Assembly: GCF_004135345.1 (NCBI RefSeq) | Contig: NZ_CP035495.1 | Location: forward strand, 2,852,001 to 2,916,000 | Reading direction: 5' to 3' | DNA: 64,000 bases | Source of the DNA: Xylanimonas allomyrinae | GTDB lineage: Bacteria; Actinomycetota; Actinomycetes; Actinomycetales; Cellulomonadaceae | Shown: piece by piece, positions 1 to 9,657 of the stretch | Numbering within the stretch: the first letter of the stretch is position 1 | Layout of the letters: every line of letters begins with the position of its first letter | Notes under the pieces: generated by a model | Told to the model about the DNA's origin: nothing | Databases searched by the model: none | What the model saw: the letters and a program-made list of their open reading frames with translations, nothing else | Position numbers and translations under genes: made by a program

Positions 1-1
1 C

Positions 2-1129
2 ACCCGAGCGCGCCCGCTGACCGTCGAGGCGGAACCCGCGTTCCGCACCGCTCACGCCAACCCGTACAACGCGAGCCTGTACCGCGCCGTGCGACGCTGC
101 GGCGCGCACGTCGACGACCTGTCCGTGCGGCGCCTGCTCACGCGGCACGTCGACATCGTCCACCTGCACTGGCCCGATCTGACGTTCCTGTCCTCGCACC
201 GCCCGCTGGCCGTGCTGCTGCGCCTGGTCGCGTTCTTCGGTGCGTTGCGCGTCGCCCGGCTGCGCGGCACCCGGCTGGTGTGGACGGCCCACAACCTCGC
301 GAGCCACGAGCCGCGGTCCACGCCCGCGCTGCGCGCGCTGTACCGCCGGCTGCTCGTGGCCAACATCGACGGCATCCTGACGCTCACCGCCGACGGCGCC
401 CAGGCCGTGCGGAGCCTCGACCCGGACCTGGCCTCCGTCCCCACGTTCGTGACCCCGCACGGCCACTACCGCGACGACTACGACCTCACGGTGTCGCGCG
501 ACGTGGCCCGCGAGCGCCTCGGCGTCGATCCCCGGGTGCGTCTGGTCGTCTCGGTCGGCCAGATCCGCCCGTACAAGAACGTGCCGCGGCTCCTGGAGGT
601 GTTCACGCAGGTCCCGGACGTGGACGCGCGGCTCGCCGTCGTCGGGAAGCCTGCGGGCGGCGTCGACGCGGCCGCGCTGCGCGCGCTCGCGGACGCCGAC
701 CCGCGCATCACCGCCGAGCTCGAGTTCCTCCCGGACGACAGGCTCGCGCTGTGGCTGCGCGCCGCCGACCTCGTGGTGCTGCCCTACCGGCGGATCCAGA
801 ACTCGGGGTCGGCGCTGCTCGCGCTGTCGGCGGACCGTCCCGTGCTGGTTCCGGCCATCGGCGCCCTGACCGAGCTCGCCGACGCCGTCGGCCCGGCGTG
901 GGTGCGCTGCTACGGCGGGGAGCTGGACGCCGCGACGCTGGGCGACGCGCTGCGGTGGGCGGCTGGTCCGCGGGAGCAGCGCTGCGACCTCGACGCGTTC
1001 GCGTGGGACCGCATCGCGGAGGCGACCGTCGCGGCCTACGAGGCGGTGCTCGGCCGGCCGCGTCCGCGCGGCTCGCGGCGGATCGTGAGCGCCGACGGCG
1101 GCCCGGTGCGGGCCGGCGTGTCTCCCTGA
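2..1129 (+). CDS. Glycosyltransferase, GT4-like, 5' end outside window
   Basis: The reading frame is open from base 2, so the start lies upstream; the GTG at 89 is internal. About 375 residues are visible. The C-terminal half has a GT-B nucleotide-sugar domain: a strand motif VVSVGQIRPYKN near residue 185, then VVLPYRRIQNSGSALLAL, which resembles the donor-binding loop of GT4 enzymes. The N-terminal part has the acceptor-side pattern NPYNASLY and VHLHWPD. The likely role is cytoplasmic transfer of a sugar to a surface polysaccharide or glycolipid; the substrate cannot be told. It ends 108 bases before the MFS gene, with only a small hairpin (1156-1169) between them. No signal peptide is expected because the N terminus is missing. 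Confidence 0.8.
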   Translation, partial: TRARPLTVEAEPAFRTAHANPYNASLYRAVRRCGAHVDDLSVRRLLTRHVDIVHLHWPDLTFLSSHRPLAVLLRLVAFFGALRVARLRGTRLVWTAHNLASHEPRSTPALRALYRRLLVANIDGILTLTADGAQAVRSLDPDLASVPTFVTPHGHYRDDYDLTVSRDVARERLGVDPRVRLVVSVGQIRPYKNVPRLLEVFTQVPDVDARLAVVGKPAGGVDAAALRALADADPRITAELEFLPDDRLALWLRAADLVVLPYRRIQNSGSALLALSADRPVLVPAIGALTELADAVGPAWVRCYGGELDAATLGDALRWAAGPREQRCDLDAFAWDRIAEATVAAYEAVLGRPRPRGSRRIVSADGGPVRAGVSP

Positions 1130-1237
1130 CCGGGGGCGTGCCGGGAATAAGGCGCACCCCTCGGGGTGTCGAACGAGGGTGAGGTCACGTGCCTCATCGG
1201 CCACGGCTGTCTCGCCACCACCCCTGACGGAGGTCCC

Positions 1238-2818
1238 ATGGACGCCGCTCCCCCGACGAGGTCCCTCATCGCGGACGCCTCCCCGGTGGCCGCCACGCCC
1301 ACCACCGGCTCACCCCCTCGGTCCAAAGACCGGTCCACAGGCCGGTCCACGGGCCGGTCCACAGCGCAGCCGGACCCCGGGTCCGCGCCGGCGTCGGACC
1401 GCCTCCCGCGGACGCACTTCACGGCGATCGCGCTCCTGCTGGCCTCGACGTTCGTCGTCATCCTCAACGAGACGACGATGAGCGTGGCTCTCCCGCCGAT
1501 CATGGCGGACCTGCACGTCACGGCGGCCACGGGCCAGTGGCTGACGACGGTGTTCATGCTGACCATGGCCGTCACCATCCCCACGACGGGGTTCCTGCTG
1601 CAGCGCTTCGGCACGCGCGTGTCCTACCTGCTGGCGATGTCGCTGTTCAGCGCGGGCACGCTGCTGGCGTTGCTGGCCCCGTCGTTCGGCGTGCTCGTCG
1701 GCGCCCGCGTGGTCCAGGCGCTCGGCACCGCGATCATGATGCCTCTGCTCATGACGACGGTCATGAACCTGGTGCCGCCGCGGCACCGGGGCCGGGTCAT
1801 GGGCAACGTGTCGCTCGTCATCTCGGCGGCTCCCGCGCTCGGCCCGACGCTCTCGGGTGCCGTGCTCGGGCCGCTCGGGTGGCGCGGCGTCTTCGGCGTG
1901 GTGCTGCCGATCGCGGTCGCGGCGCTCATCGTCGGCGCGGTGCTGGTGCGCGACGTCTCGGTGCGGGAGCGGCAGCGCCTCGACGCGGTGTCGATCGCGC
2001 TGGCCGTGGCCGGGTTCGGCGGTCTGGTCTACGGCCTGTCGTCGCTGGGTGAGGCCGTCGACGGCACGACGCCGGTGCCGCCCGCCGCTCCGCTGGCTCT
2101 CGGTGTCGCCGGGGTGGCGTTGTTCGCGTGGCGGCAGGTGCGCCTGCAGCGTCACGACGACGCGCTGCTCGACCTGCGCGTCTTCGCCTCACGAGGCTTC
2201 TCCACGAGCCTGGCCGCGCTGGCGGTGTCGATGCTCGCGATGTTCGGCTCGTTCATCGTGCTGCCGCTCGTGCTCCAGCGTGCGCTGGGCCTGGACCCGC
2301 TGGTCACGGGCCTGCTGGTGCTGCCCGGCGGGCTCGTGATGGGCCTGCTGGGGCCCGTGGTCGGCACCCTGTACGACCGGGTGGGGCCGCGCCCGCTGGT
2401 GGCTCCGGGGGCGGCGCTGGTCGCGGCCGCGTTCGCCGCGCTGACGACGATCAGCCCGACGACGGCCTGGGGGTTCGTGCTCGCCGCCCACATGCTGCTC
2501 AGCCTGGGCCTCGCGCTGGTGTTCACGCCGCTGTTCACGTCGGCTCTCGGCTCCCTGCCTCCGCGGCTGTACTCGCACGGGTCGGCCGCCCTCGGCACGG
2601 TGCAGCAGCTCGCGGGCGCCGCCGGGACGGCGACGTTCGTCGCACTGCTCACCGCGCGGTCGGCCTCGCTGGGCGCAGGCGGGGCCGACGCCCCGCACGC
2701 GCTCACGGGCGGCGCGAGCCTCACGTTCGTCGTCGGGGCGGCGGTCATGCTCGGGGCGGCCCTGCTCGCCCTGGGGCTGCGCCGCGTCCCGGCAGCCGAG
2801 GGGGCGGCGCCGCACTGA
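1238..2818 (+). CDS. MFS drug exporter, DHA2 (14-TM) family
   Basis: This is a 526-residue proton-driven multidrug exporter of the EmrB/QacA type. The ATG at 1238 is chosen because GGAGG lies just upstream; an in-frame GTG at 1166 would add 24 residues with no comparable ribosome site. The N-terminal 65 residues are a hydrophilic tail with a short RSTGRSTGRST repeat, encoded by a nine-base DNA repeat (1327-1362). Hydrophobic segments then continue to the C terminus. The DHA2 motif C variant PALGPTLSG and the motif A-like RFGTRVSYL are visible. Its stop is 12 bases from the convergent cca stop. The drug substrate is unknown. Confidence 0.85.
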   Translation: MDAAPPTRSLIADASPVAATPTTGSPPRSKDRSTGRSTGRSTAQPDPGSAPASDRLPRTHFTAIALLLASTFVVILNETTMSVALPPIMADLHVTAATGQWLTTVFMLTMAVTIPTTGFLLQRFGTRVSYLLAMSLFSAGTLLALLAPSFGVLVGARVVQALGTAIMMPLLMTTVMNLVPPRHRGRVMGNVSLVISAAPALGPTLSGAVLGPLGWRGVFGVVLPIAVAALIVGAVLVRDVSVRERQRLDAVSIALAVAGFGGLVYGLSSLGEAVDGTTPVPPAAPLALGVAGVALFAWRQVRLQRHDDALLDLRVFASRGFSTSLAALAVSMLAMFGSFIVLPLVLQRALGLDPLVTGLLVLPGGLVMGLLGPVVGTLYDRVGPRPLVAPGAALVAAAFAALTTISPTTAWGFVLAAHMLLSLGLALVFTPLFTSALGSLPPRLYSHGSAALGTVQQLAGAAGTATFVALLTARSASLGAGGADAPHALTGGASLTFVVGAAVMLGAALLALGLRRVPAAEGAAPH

Positions 2819-2830
2819 GGAGCGGCGGCG

Positions 2831-4384
2831 TCAGCCGTCCGCCGACCCCTGCTGCTGCTCCCACCACGCCCGCAGCTCGGCCTCGGCGCGCTCAGTGCCC
2901 AGCGGGCCGTGCTCCATGCGGAGCGCGAGCAGGTGCTTGTACGCGGCCCCGACCTCGCGGCTCGGCCCGATCCCGAGGATCGACATGATCTGCGTCCCGT
3001 CGAGGTCCGGGCGGATCGCGTCGATCTCCTCCTGGGCGCGCAGCGCCTCGATGCGGCGTTCCAGGTCGGTGTAGGCGTCGGCGAGCCGTTGCGCCTTGCG
3101 CTTGTTGCGTGTCGTGGAGTCGGCGCGTGTCAGCCGGTGCAGGCGCTCGAGCAGCGGCCCGGCGTCGGTGACGTAGCGACGCACGGCCGAGTCGGTCCAG
3201 GCGGGGCTCAGGCCTCCGCCGGTGGACGCGTCGGCGTACCCATGGAAGCGCAGGTGCAGCTCGATGAGCCGGGCGACGTCCTTGACCACCTGCTTCTCGT
3301 ACTTCAGGGCACGCAGGCGCCGGGTCGCGAGCTTCGCGCCGACGATCTCGTGGTGGTGGAACGAGACGCCGCCGCCCGGCTCGAACCGCCGCGTGGCCGG
3401 CTTGCCGATGTCGTGCAGCAGGGACGCCAGGCGCAGCACGAGGTCGGGTCCCGGCACGGGACCGTCGGGGCCCGTCTCCTGGGCGATCGCCTGCTCGAGC
3501 ACGGTGAGGGAGTGCTGGTAGACGTCCTTGTGGCGGTGGTGCTCGTCGATCTCCAGCTTGAGCGCGGGCAGCTCGGGCAGCACGTGGCCCGCCAGGCCCG
3601 TCTCGACGAGCACCTCGAGCCCGCGCCGTGGGCGGTCGGCCAGCAGCAGCTTGCTGAGCTCGGCCTGCACGCGCTCGGCCGAGACGATCTCGATGCGGTC
3701 CACCATCGACTCGAGCGCGGCGAGCGTCCCCGGGTCGACGGCGAAGCCGAGCTGTGCGGCGAACCGGGCCGCGCGGAGCATGCGCAGCGGGTCGTCGTCG
3801 AACGAGCGCTCGGGTGCGATGGGGGTGCGCAGCACACGGCGCGCCAGGTCGCCCAGCCCGTCGAACGGGTCGACGAACGTCAGCTCGGGCACGCGCACGG
3901 CCATGGCGTTGACGGTGAAGTCGCGCCGCGACAGGTCGCCGTCGAGCGTGTCGCCGAACGCGACCACGGGCTTGCGCGAGGCGGGGTCGTACTGGTCCGA
4001 GCGGTAGGTGGTGACCTCGACGACGATGTCGGCGGCTCCCGCCGTGCCGCCCTCCTCGCCGGCACCTCCCTCGCCGGCGCCACTCCCGGCGCGCGGCGGG
4101 CGGGCGAAGCGGCGCGCGCCGATCGTCCCGAACTCCTTGCCGATGTCCCAGTGCGCGTCGCCCCACCGGGCGAGCAGCTCCTGGGTCTGGTCCGGGGACG
4201 CCGACGTCGCGAAGTCCAGGTCGTTGCTGGCGCGCCCGAGGAACGCGTCGCGCACGGGGCCGCCGACGAGCGCGAGCTCGTGGCCCGCGGACCTGAACAG
4301 CGTGCCCAGCTCGATCGCGGCGGGTGCCATCGTGGTCAGCGTGCGCAGCGCACGGTGCAGGAGGTCTTGCTCGGGGGTCGACAC
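2831..4384 (-). CDS. cca: CCA tRNA nucleotidyltransferase
   Basis: This adds or repairs the 3' CCA of tRNAs using CTP and ATP. Of 517 residues, the head domain carries GGPVRD (41-46) and the metal-binding DLD (55-57), then RRDFTVNA and the DDPLRMLRAARF motif. A C-terminal HD domain with LLHDIGKPATRRF is typical of the actinobacterial form. A Gly/Glu-rich insert at about 95-120 is unusual. The frame is open further upstream, but GTG 4384 is preferred: it has AGGGAG about 11 bases upstream and matches the family N terminus. It is divergent from the Nudix gene, as is normal in this order. Confidence 0.93.
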   Translation of the reverse strand: MSTPEQDLLHRALRTLTTMAPAAIELGTLFRSAGHELALVGGPVRDAFLGRASNDLDFATSASPDQTQELLARWGDAHWDIGKEFGTIGARRFARPPRAGSGAGEGGAGEEGGTAGAADIVVEVTTYRSDQYDPASRKPVVAFGDTLDGDLSRRDFTVNAMAVRVPELTFVDPFDGLGDLARRVLRTPIAPERSFDDDPLRMLRAARFAAQLGFAVDPGTLAALESMVDRIEIVSAERVQAELSKLLLADRPRRGLEVLVETGLAGHVLPELPALKLEIDEHHRHKDVYQHSLTVLEQAIAQETGPDGPVPGPDLVLRLASLLHDIGKPATRRFEPGGGVSFHHHEIVGAKLATRRLRALKYEKQVVKDVARLIELHLRFHGYADASTGGGLSPAWTDSAVRRYVTDAGPLLERLHRLTRADSTTRNKRKAQRLADAYTDLERRIEALRAQEEIDAIRPDLDGTQIMSILGIGPSREVGAAYKHLLALRMEHGPLGTERAEAELRAWWEQQQGSADG

Positions 4385-4477
4385 GGCATGGGATTCTCCC
4401 TGATCCGGTGCGCGCACGCGCACCCGGAACACCCGAGCGGTCGCGCCGCGTGCGTCAGCCGGGCTGCGCGCACTCGG

Positions 4478-4490
4478 TAGGGTTGTGGCA
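4478..4490 (+). promoter_or_regulatory. Leaderless -10 element for the Nudix gene
   Basis: TAGGGT at 4478-4483 is a good actinobacterial -10. An ATG begins at 4490, where the transcript would start. The frame from this ATG joins the Nudix frame only if one C is added to the CCCCC at 4541-4545. No clear -35 is seen. Confidence 0.5.
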
Positions 4491-4545
4491 TGCAAGGGGC
4501 AGCGCAGGCAAGTGGTGGTCACCACCCGCGCCCCGCCGTCCCCCG

Positions 4546-5145
4546 ATGCCTCCGGGCGGAAGCCCGTTGCGTGTCGATCCCCGGCGCTTGCGCCCCACGC
4601 CCGGCGCTCCGCCCGGCACGGGCGGCCTGAGCCCGCTGCCGACCCCCGTCACCCCGCAGCAGCACCTGCCCGTCGTCGACGAGACGTCGGCGGGCGGCGT
4701 CGTCGTGCGCCCCGCCGACGACGGCGAGGACGGGCCGCAGGCCGCGGTGATCGTGCGGCGCAACCGCGCCGGACGCCTCGAGTGGTGCCTGCCGAAAGGG
4801 CACCTCGAGGGCACGGAGACCCCGCAGCAGGCCGCGATCCGCGAGGTCTTCGAGGAGACGGGCATCGCGGGCGAGATCCGCACGACGCTCGGCGTCATCG
4901 ACTACTGGTTCTCGGGCGAGACGCGCCGCGTCCACAAGGTCGTCCACCACTACCTGCTGAGCATGACGGGCGGCACCCTCACGGTCGAGGGAGATCCTGA
5001 CCAGGAGGCCGAGGACGCCTTCTGGGTGCCGGTCGGCATGCTCCCCGAGCGCCTGTCGTACCCCAACGAGCAGCGGCTCGCGGTCATCGCGCGCCAGCTG
5101 CTCGTCCGCGCCCCCGGCCTCGCGCGGCCCGGATCCCCGCAGTGA
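4546..5145 (+). CDS. Nudix hydrolase
   Basis: This cytoplasmic pyrophosphohydrolase acts on an unidentified nucleoside-diphosphate-linked substrate. The Nudix box is complete: GHLEGTET followed by REVFEETG, in a 199-residue protein with an ETSAGGVVV N-terminal strand. The first unbroken ATG (4546) has no good ribosome site. A leaderless ATG at 4490 lies seven bases after TAGGGT, and would give about 18 more residues if a base is missing in the C run at 4541-4545; that is likely the true start. Its TGA overlaps the GTG of the next gene (GTGA), so the two are translationally coupled. Confidence 0.85.
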   Translation: MPPGGSPLRVDPRRLRPTPGAPPGTGGLSPLPTPVTPQQHLPVVDETSAGGVVVRPADDGEDGPQAAVIVRRNRAGRLEWCLPKGHLEGTETPQQAAIREVFEETGIAGEIRTTLGVIDYWFSGETRRVHKVVHHYLLSMTGGTLTVEGDPDQEAEDAFWVPVGMLPERLSYPNEQRLAVIARQLLVRAPGLARPGSPQ

Positions 5146-7417
5146 CGCGCGCGTCCACCCCGCGGCGGGCCGGCACCGGCCGCCGACGACGCATCGGCGC
5201 ATGCCTCGCCACCCTCGCGGCCGCCGCGGTGCTCGCCGTCGGCGGCACGCCCGGCACCGCCTACGGGCTCGGCGACGCAGGTGGCACACCCAGCACGACC
5301 GCCCTGGTCGCGACCGCGAACGAGCCCCGCACCCCGACGCTCACGATGCGGGCCTTGACCCCTCGGTGGCGCACCCGGGCGACGACCTCACGGTCACCGT
5401 GACCGTCGCGAACCCGACCGCCGAGGTGCTCGAGGGGGCGAGCGTGCGACTGTGGATCGGGTGGAAGCGTGTGCTCTCCCGCAGCGACCTGGCCGCGTGG
5501 GCAGACGGCACCGGCGGGCGCCCGGGAACCCCGCAGAAGACGCTCGACGTCCCCTCGCTGGCGGCGGGCGCCCACATCGACCTGACGTTCTCGCTCCCCG
5601 TCGACGGCCTGCGCCTGACCGGCGACGATCGCGCACCGCGCGAGCTCGCGATCACGCTCGCGGACGGCCGCAGCACGCTCGCCGCCGTGCACTCGTTCCT
5701 GTTGTGGGACCCGGCTCCTCCGGGCGAGGGCACCCCGTCCGGGGACTCCGGAGCGCGGGGCACCACGCCGGAGAGCCCAGAACCACCGAGCCCAGAACCA
5801 TCGGACACCGGACAGACGGGCACCGGGAAAACGGGCACCGGGAAAACAGGCACGGTCGGCCTCTCGCTCCTCGCCCCGATGACCGGCCCCGCGCTCGATC
5901 CGGCCGACCCCCATTCCGCTGGCGCGCTCGCGGCCCTGACCGCCCCTGGCGGCCCGCTCGCCCGCACGCTTGCCGCGGTGGGCGTGGCGGAGGGCGCGAC
6001 GGGCACCCGAGGCGCGCTCGCGATCGCCGTCGACCCTGCCCTCGTCGCCACGGCGACGGCGTCGCACGATCCGCAGACCACGGCCTGGGCGGGTGCGGTG
6101 ACGGGTCTCGGCGACCGCACGAGCGTGAGCCCGCTGCCCGCGTACGACCCCGACCTGGGCGCGCTCGCACACGCCGACCTGGGCGCCCCCGATCTCACCG
6201 GGGCGCTCACCGCGCCGCTCCCTGCGGGCTGGAGCGTGCCCTCGACATGGGGGGCGACGGTCGCCTGGCCCGCAGGGTCCACGCCCGACGTCGCCACGCT
6301 GGCGGCCGCACGGGCGGCTGGGCTGAGCACCGCCGTCGTCATGGACGGGCTCGCACCGTCGCAGGGGACGGCCACCGGTCTCGCGGCCGTCGGCACGAAC
6401 GCGGGTGGCGTGACGGCACTCGTCGCCGACCAGGCGCTCTCGCAGGTGCTCGCCGCGGCGACCGACCTGGCCGGAGGTGAGGCCCCCGTCCTGTCGGCGG
6501 CCGAGGCGACGCAACGGCTTCTGGCAGAGACTGCGGTCGTCGCGTTCCAGAACGCCGGCGACGAGCCTCACCTGCTCGCGACACTGCCCCGCGGCTGGTC
6601 GCCCGACGCCGACGCGCTGCACGCCACGCTCGGGGCGCTCCAGGCGAGCGGGTGGGTGCGTCTGGCTCCGCTGGACGAGCTGCGCGCCTCACCGGTACCC
6701 ACCGTGGAGCGCACTCCGTTGCCCGGCAGCCAGCCCCAGGACGGCGAGCTGGCGCCCTTGGAGGTGCGGCGGCTCGCCGACGCCCGCTCGGCGGTCGCCT
6801 CGCTCGCGGCAGTCGCCGACGATCCCCGCGCCGTGACGTCGCTCGTCGCCCCTGGCCTCGCCGCCCCGGTGTCGGTCGCGTGGCGCTCGTCGCCCACCGA
6901 CCGATCGACGGCCGTCGACGCCGCGATCGACGCCGCGACGACCCTGCGCAGCGCACTGACCGTCTCGGTGGTGAACCTCGAGGTGACGCTCATCTCGGCG
7001 GCAGGGGCGCTTCCCGTCACGGTGCGCAACAACCTGCCGGTCGACGCGACGGTGGACGTGGTGCTGCGGCCCGACGACGCGCGCCTCATCATCGAGTCGC
7101 GGCCGACGATCGTCGTCGCGGCCGGCACGGAGGCTCGTGTGAACGTTCCGGTGAGTGCGCTCGCGTCGGGCGACGTCGACGTGCAGGTCCAGCTTCTGAC
7201 GCCCGACGGCGCACAGGCGGCCGATCCGGTCAGCCTTCAGCTCCGCGTCCGTGCCGGGTGGGAGACCGTGGGGACCGCCGTCCTGGCCGGGCTGGTGGCG
7301 CTGCTCCTGGTCTTCGGCATCTGGCGGACCGTGCGGCGTGGACGGTCGCCGCGACGCACCTCCGACGCCGACGTGCCCGACCCGCTGATCCGCGGCGAGG
7401 CCGAACGGCGGGCGTGA
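5142..7417 (+). CDS. DUF6049 exported membrane protein, frameshifted
   Basis: This is a large envelope protein of unknown function, kept next to the Nudix, murJ and pseudokinase genes in actinobacteria. The GTG start at 5142 overlaps the Nudix stop and opens a signal peptide (RRRR then a hydrophobic segment ending near 45). The frame then breaks: TLTMRALTP reads in the first frame and SVAHPGDDLTVTV, the family continuation, in the next. One C missing from CCCC at 5359-5362 explains it. The rest holds an extracellular domain, a Gly-Thr-Lys repeat (TGTGKTGTGKTG) and a C-terminal membrane helix (VLAGLVALLLVFGIW) followed by basic residues. The break is most likely a sequencing artefact. Confidence 0.82.
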
Positions 7418-7520
7418 CGCCGCGCGACGGTTTCCGCACCGGGTCGGGCCGCGCTGGGCGGTGCTGACCGGACGCGACCGGGTCCACCCCTACGATGATC
7501 GAACCGGGCGGCCGACGGAT

Positions 7521-7534
7521 GACAGTTGACTGTC
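7521..7534. promoter_or_regulatory. Inverted repeat in the pseudokinase upstream region
   Basis: GACAGT-TG-ACTGTC is a perfect 6-bp inverted repeat with a two-base centre. It includes a -35-like TTGACT (7526-7531), so it could be an operator over a promoter; no convincing -10 was seen. The 196 bases between DUF6049 and the next gene contain no other feature and no trace of murJ. Confidence 0.3.
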
Positions 7535-7613
7535 GACAGAGCGAGCGTCGGTCGCCTGTCCGGTTGAATGAACCCGCGCGGGTGCAGGCCCGCCGCACCC
7601 ACGAGGAGGCCAG

Positions 7614-9529
7614 GTGAGCAACGTCCCACCGAGCGGACCCGCGCACGGCAGCGAACGCCGCCCGGCCGTCGCGCAGGGCAGCGTCGTCGTCGACAGGTAC
7701 CGGCTCGAGCAGGTCGCGGCAACCGATCTCGCGGACGCGCGCGCCTGGGCGGCGACGGACGTCGTCCTCGACCGCGCCGTCCGGGTGACGTTCCTCAGCG
7801 GCCCGCACGCGTCGAGCGCCCTCGACGCGGCTCGCCGCGCAGCCCTCGTGGCCGACCCGCGGCTCGCACGCGTGCTCGACGTCGGCACCACGAAGGTCGA
7901 CGGCGTCCCCGTGTCCTACGTCATCACCGAGCCGTACGGCGGCTCGACGCTCACCGAGATCATCTCCAGCGGCCTCGTCGACGCGCAGCAGGCTCGCGCG
8001 ATCATCGGCGAGGCCGCCGCCGCGCTCGACGTCGCCGCGCAGCGCGGCGTCCACCACCTCGCGCTGCGGCCTGACGCCGTCCGTGTCGACGGCCACCAGG
8101 TCGTCGTCACCGGCCTGGGCCTCGACGCCGGGCTGGCCGGCATCGAGGGTTCGGGAACCGACGGTGCCTCGTCGGACGCGCGTGACCTGGCCGCGCTGGC
8201 GTACTACGCGCTCACCGCCCGGTGGGCCGGCGACGACCTCGACGAACCGTGGCTCGCCGCGGACGTGGTGCGTCCCCTGCCCGCGCAGCGCGACGAGCAC
8301 GACGTGCCGCTCGACCTGTCGACCCTGGTCCCGCACGTCGATCCCGTGCTGGGCGAGGCGGTGCGGCGTGCCCTGGGCAGCAGCGGCGAGGGACCGTCGA
8401 GTCCCGGGGAGCTGGCCGCCGCGCTGCGCCCCTGGGGCGAGGTCTCGGTCGTCGCGGCGCTGCCCGCGTTCGTCCAGCCGGCGGCACCGGCCGGCGCCCC
8501 TGCGCGGCAGTCGGTGCGTGGCGCTGCTGCGGGCGGCGCGGCGGCTGGGGCGCCCGCGGGCGCCCCAGTCCGACGCCCGACCGGGCGCATCCCGCGTGCT
8601 GCTGGTCTCCCGGGAGCGGTGGGTGCCTCAGGGCTCGCCGGGGCTGGGGGCGCCGGGGCGCCGCCGGATCGGCGGCGCCGCCCCCGGGCACGCCGGTCGC
8701 GCCCGTCCCGCCTCCCCCGCCGCCCGGGGGCTACGCACCCGCGTTCCCGCCGGCTGCCGCACCGTCCGCGGCGTCCGGGGGTCGGCCTGTGCCGCAGCAG
8801 TGGGCGTCCTCTCACGCTGCGGCAGAAGGCGGTGCGCGGCAGCCGGTGCCACCGGCGCCGGGGGGGCACTCGGCAGGGTTCACGACCGAGTCCGCCCCTC
8901 GCCGCCGCGGGGTCAACCCGACCCCGATCGTGCTGGGCATCGTGCTCGTGGCTCTGATCGCGGGCGCGGCATGGGCCGTCAACCGCGTGATCTCGCCGTT
9001 CGAGCCTCCGGCCAGTGTTGCGACGAGCACCGAGACCGGTGGCTCCCCGGACCCGACGGACGGCGCCGCGACCGCGCCGACTCCCGCCGATCCCGAGGTG
9101 GTTCGTCCCGTGATCGCCACCGCCGAGCAGGTCGGGCCGGCTGCGAGCTGCCGGGGCGAGCAACCGGAGACGGCGGTTCTCGCGGTCGACGGTGACCCGT
9201 CGACGTTCTGGTTCACCTGCACCTACTCGAGCCCGACGTTCGGTGGCCTCAAGGACGGCATCGGGTTCACGGTGACCCTGCGCGAGCCGGCAACGGTGAA
9301 CTCGATGACGATCCTGAGCAACAGCGCGGGCGGGCACGTCGAGGTGCGCAAGGCGACGTCCGCCAACCCGACCGAGGGCCCGGTGCTGGCCGAGGGCGCG
9401 TTCGCGGCGACGACTGAGCTCACGTTCGCGCAGCCCGTGGTGGGCGACTCGTTCGTCATCTGGATCACCGAGCTGCCCACGACCGAGGGCTCCAACCGGC
9501 TGGAGCTCAGCGAGATCACCCTCCAGTGA
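7614..9529 (+). CDS. Membrane pseudokinase with discoidin-like ectodomain, frameshifted
   Basis: The N-terminal half (about 20-270) is a protein-kinase fold without catalytic signatures: there is no HRD or DFG, and HHLALRPDAV sits where the catalytic loop would be. A Pro/Ala/Gly linker follows, then one membrane helix (PIVLGIVLVALIAGAAW) and an external beta-rich domain with VLAVDGDPSTFWF and SNRLELSEITLQ at the end. This is the layout of the regulatory C-terminal part of mycobacterial MviN (known: FhaA binds the phosphorylated pseudokinase). The frame shifts by one missing base between 8646 and 8666, in G runs within the linker. The start GTG 7614 has GAGGAGG upstream. Role here is inferred. 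Confidence 0.78.
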
Positions 9530-9570
9530 CCGCAGCCCTGCCGTCCCCGTGACCGCGGGGTCGCAGCGCC

Positions 9571-9596
9571 GGAACATCGGCGCCTTCGGGCGCGTT
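9571..9596 (+). promoter_or_regulatory. SigR/SigH-type (thiol stress) promoter for trxBA
   Basis: GGAAC (9571-9575), an 18-base spacer, then GTT (9594-9596) matches the SigR consensus GGAAT-N18-GTT. trxBA is a classic SigR target in Streptomyces and a SigH target in mycobacteria, so sequence and context agree. Confidence 0.65.
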
Positions 9597-9657
9597 ACGA
9601 AGGCGGTGGATCGCCGAACGTCGCCCGACGGGCGTCACCACCGCGAGAAGGAGACAC

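Noticed and set aside
1166-1237. GTG 1166 as start of the MFS protein or a regulatory leader peptide
   Set aside because: No ribosome site precedes it and the encoded residues look arbitrary; ATG 1238 has GGAGG at the right distance.
1321-1365. Repeated GGTCCAC motifs in the MFS gene resembling DnaA boxes
   Set aside because: They read CGGTCCACA-like, lack the YYGTCCACA match, lie inside coding sequence as an RSTG repeat, and are 20 kb from oriC.
2909-4480. A 523-codon open frame antisense to cca, and similar long antisense frames such as 46975-48474 and 48899-50713
   Set aside because: High G+C makes antisense frames stay open. Their translations are repetitive in Arg, Val or Asp and show no domain, while the opposite strand encodes a clear family member.
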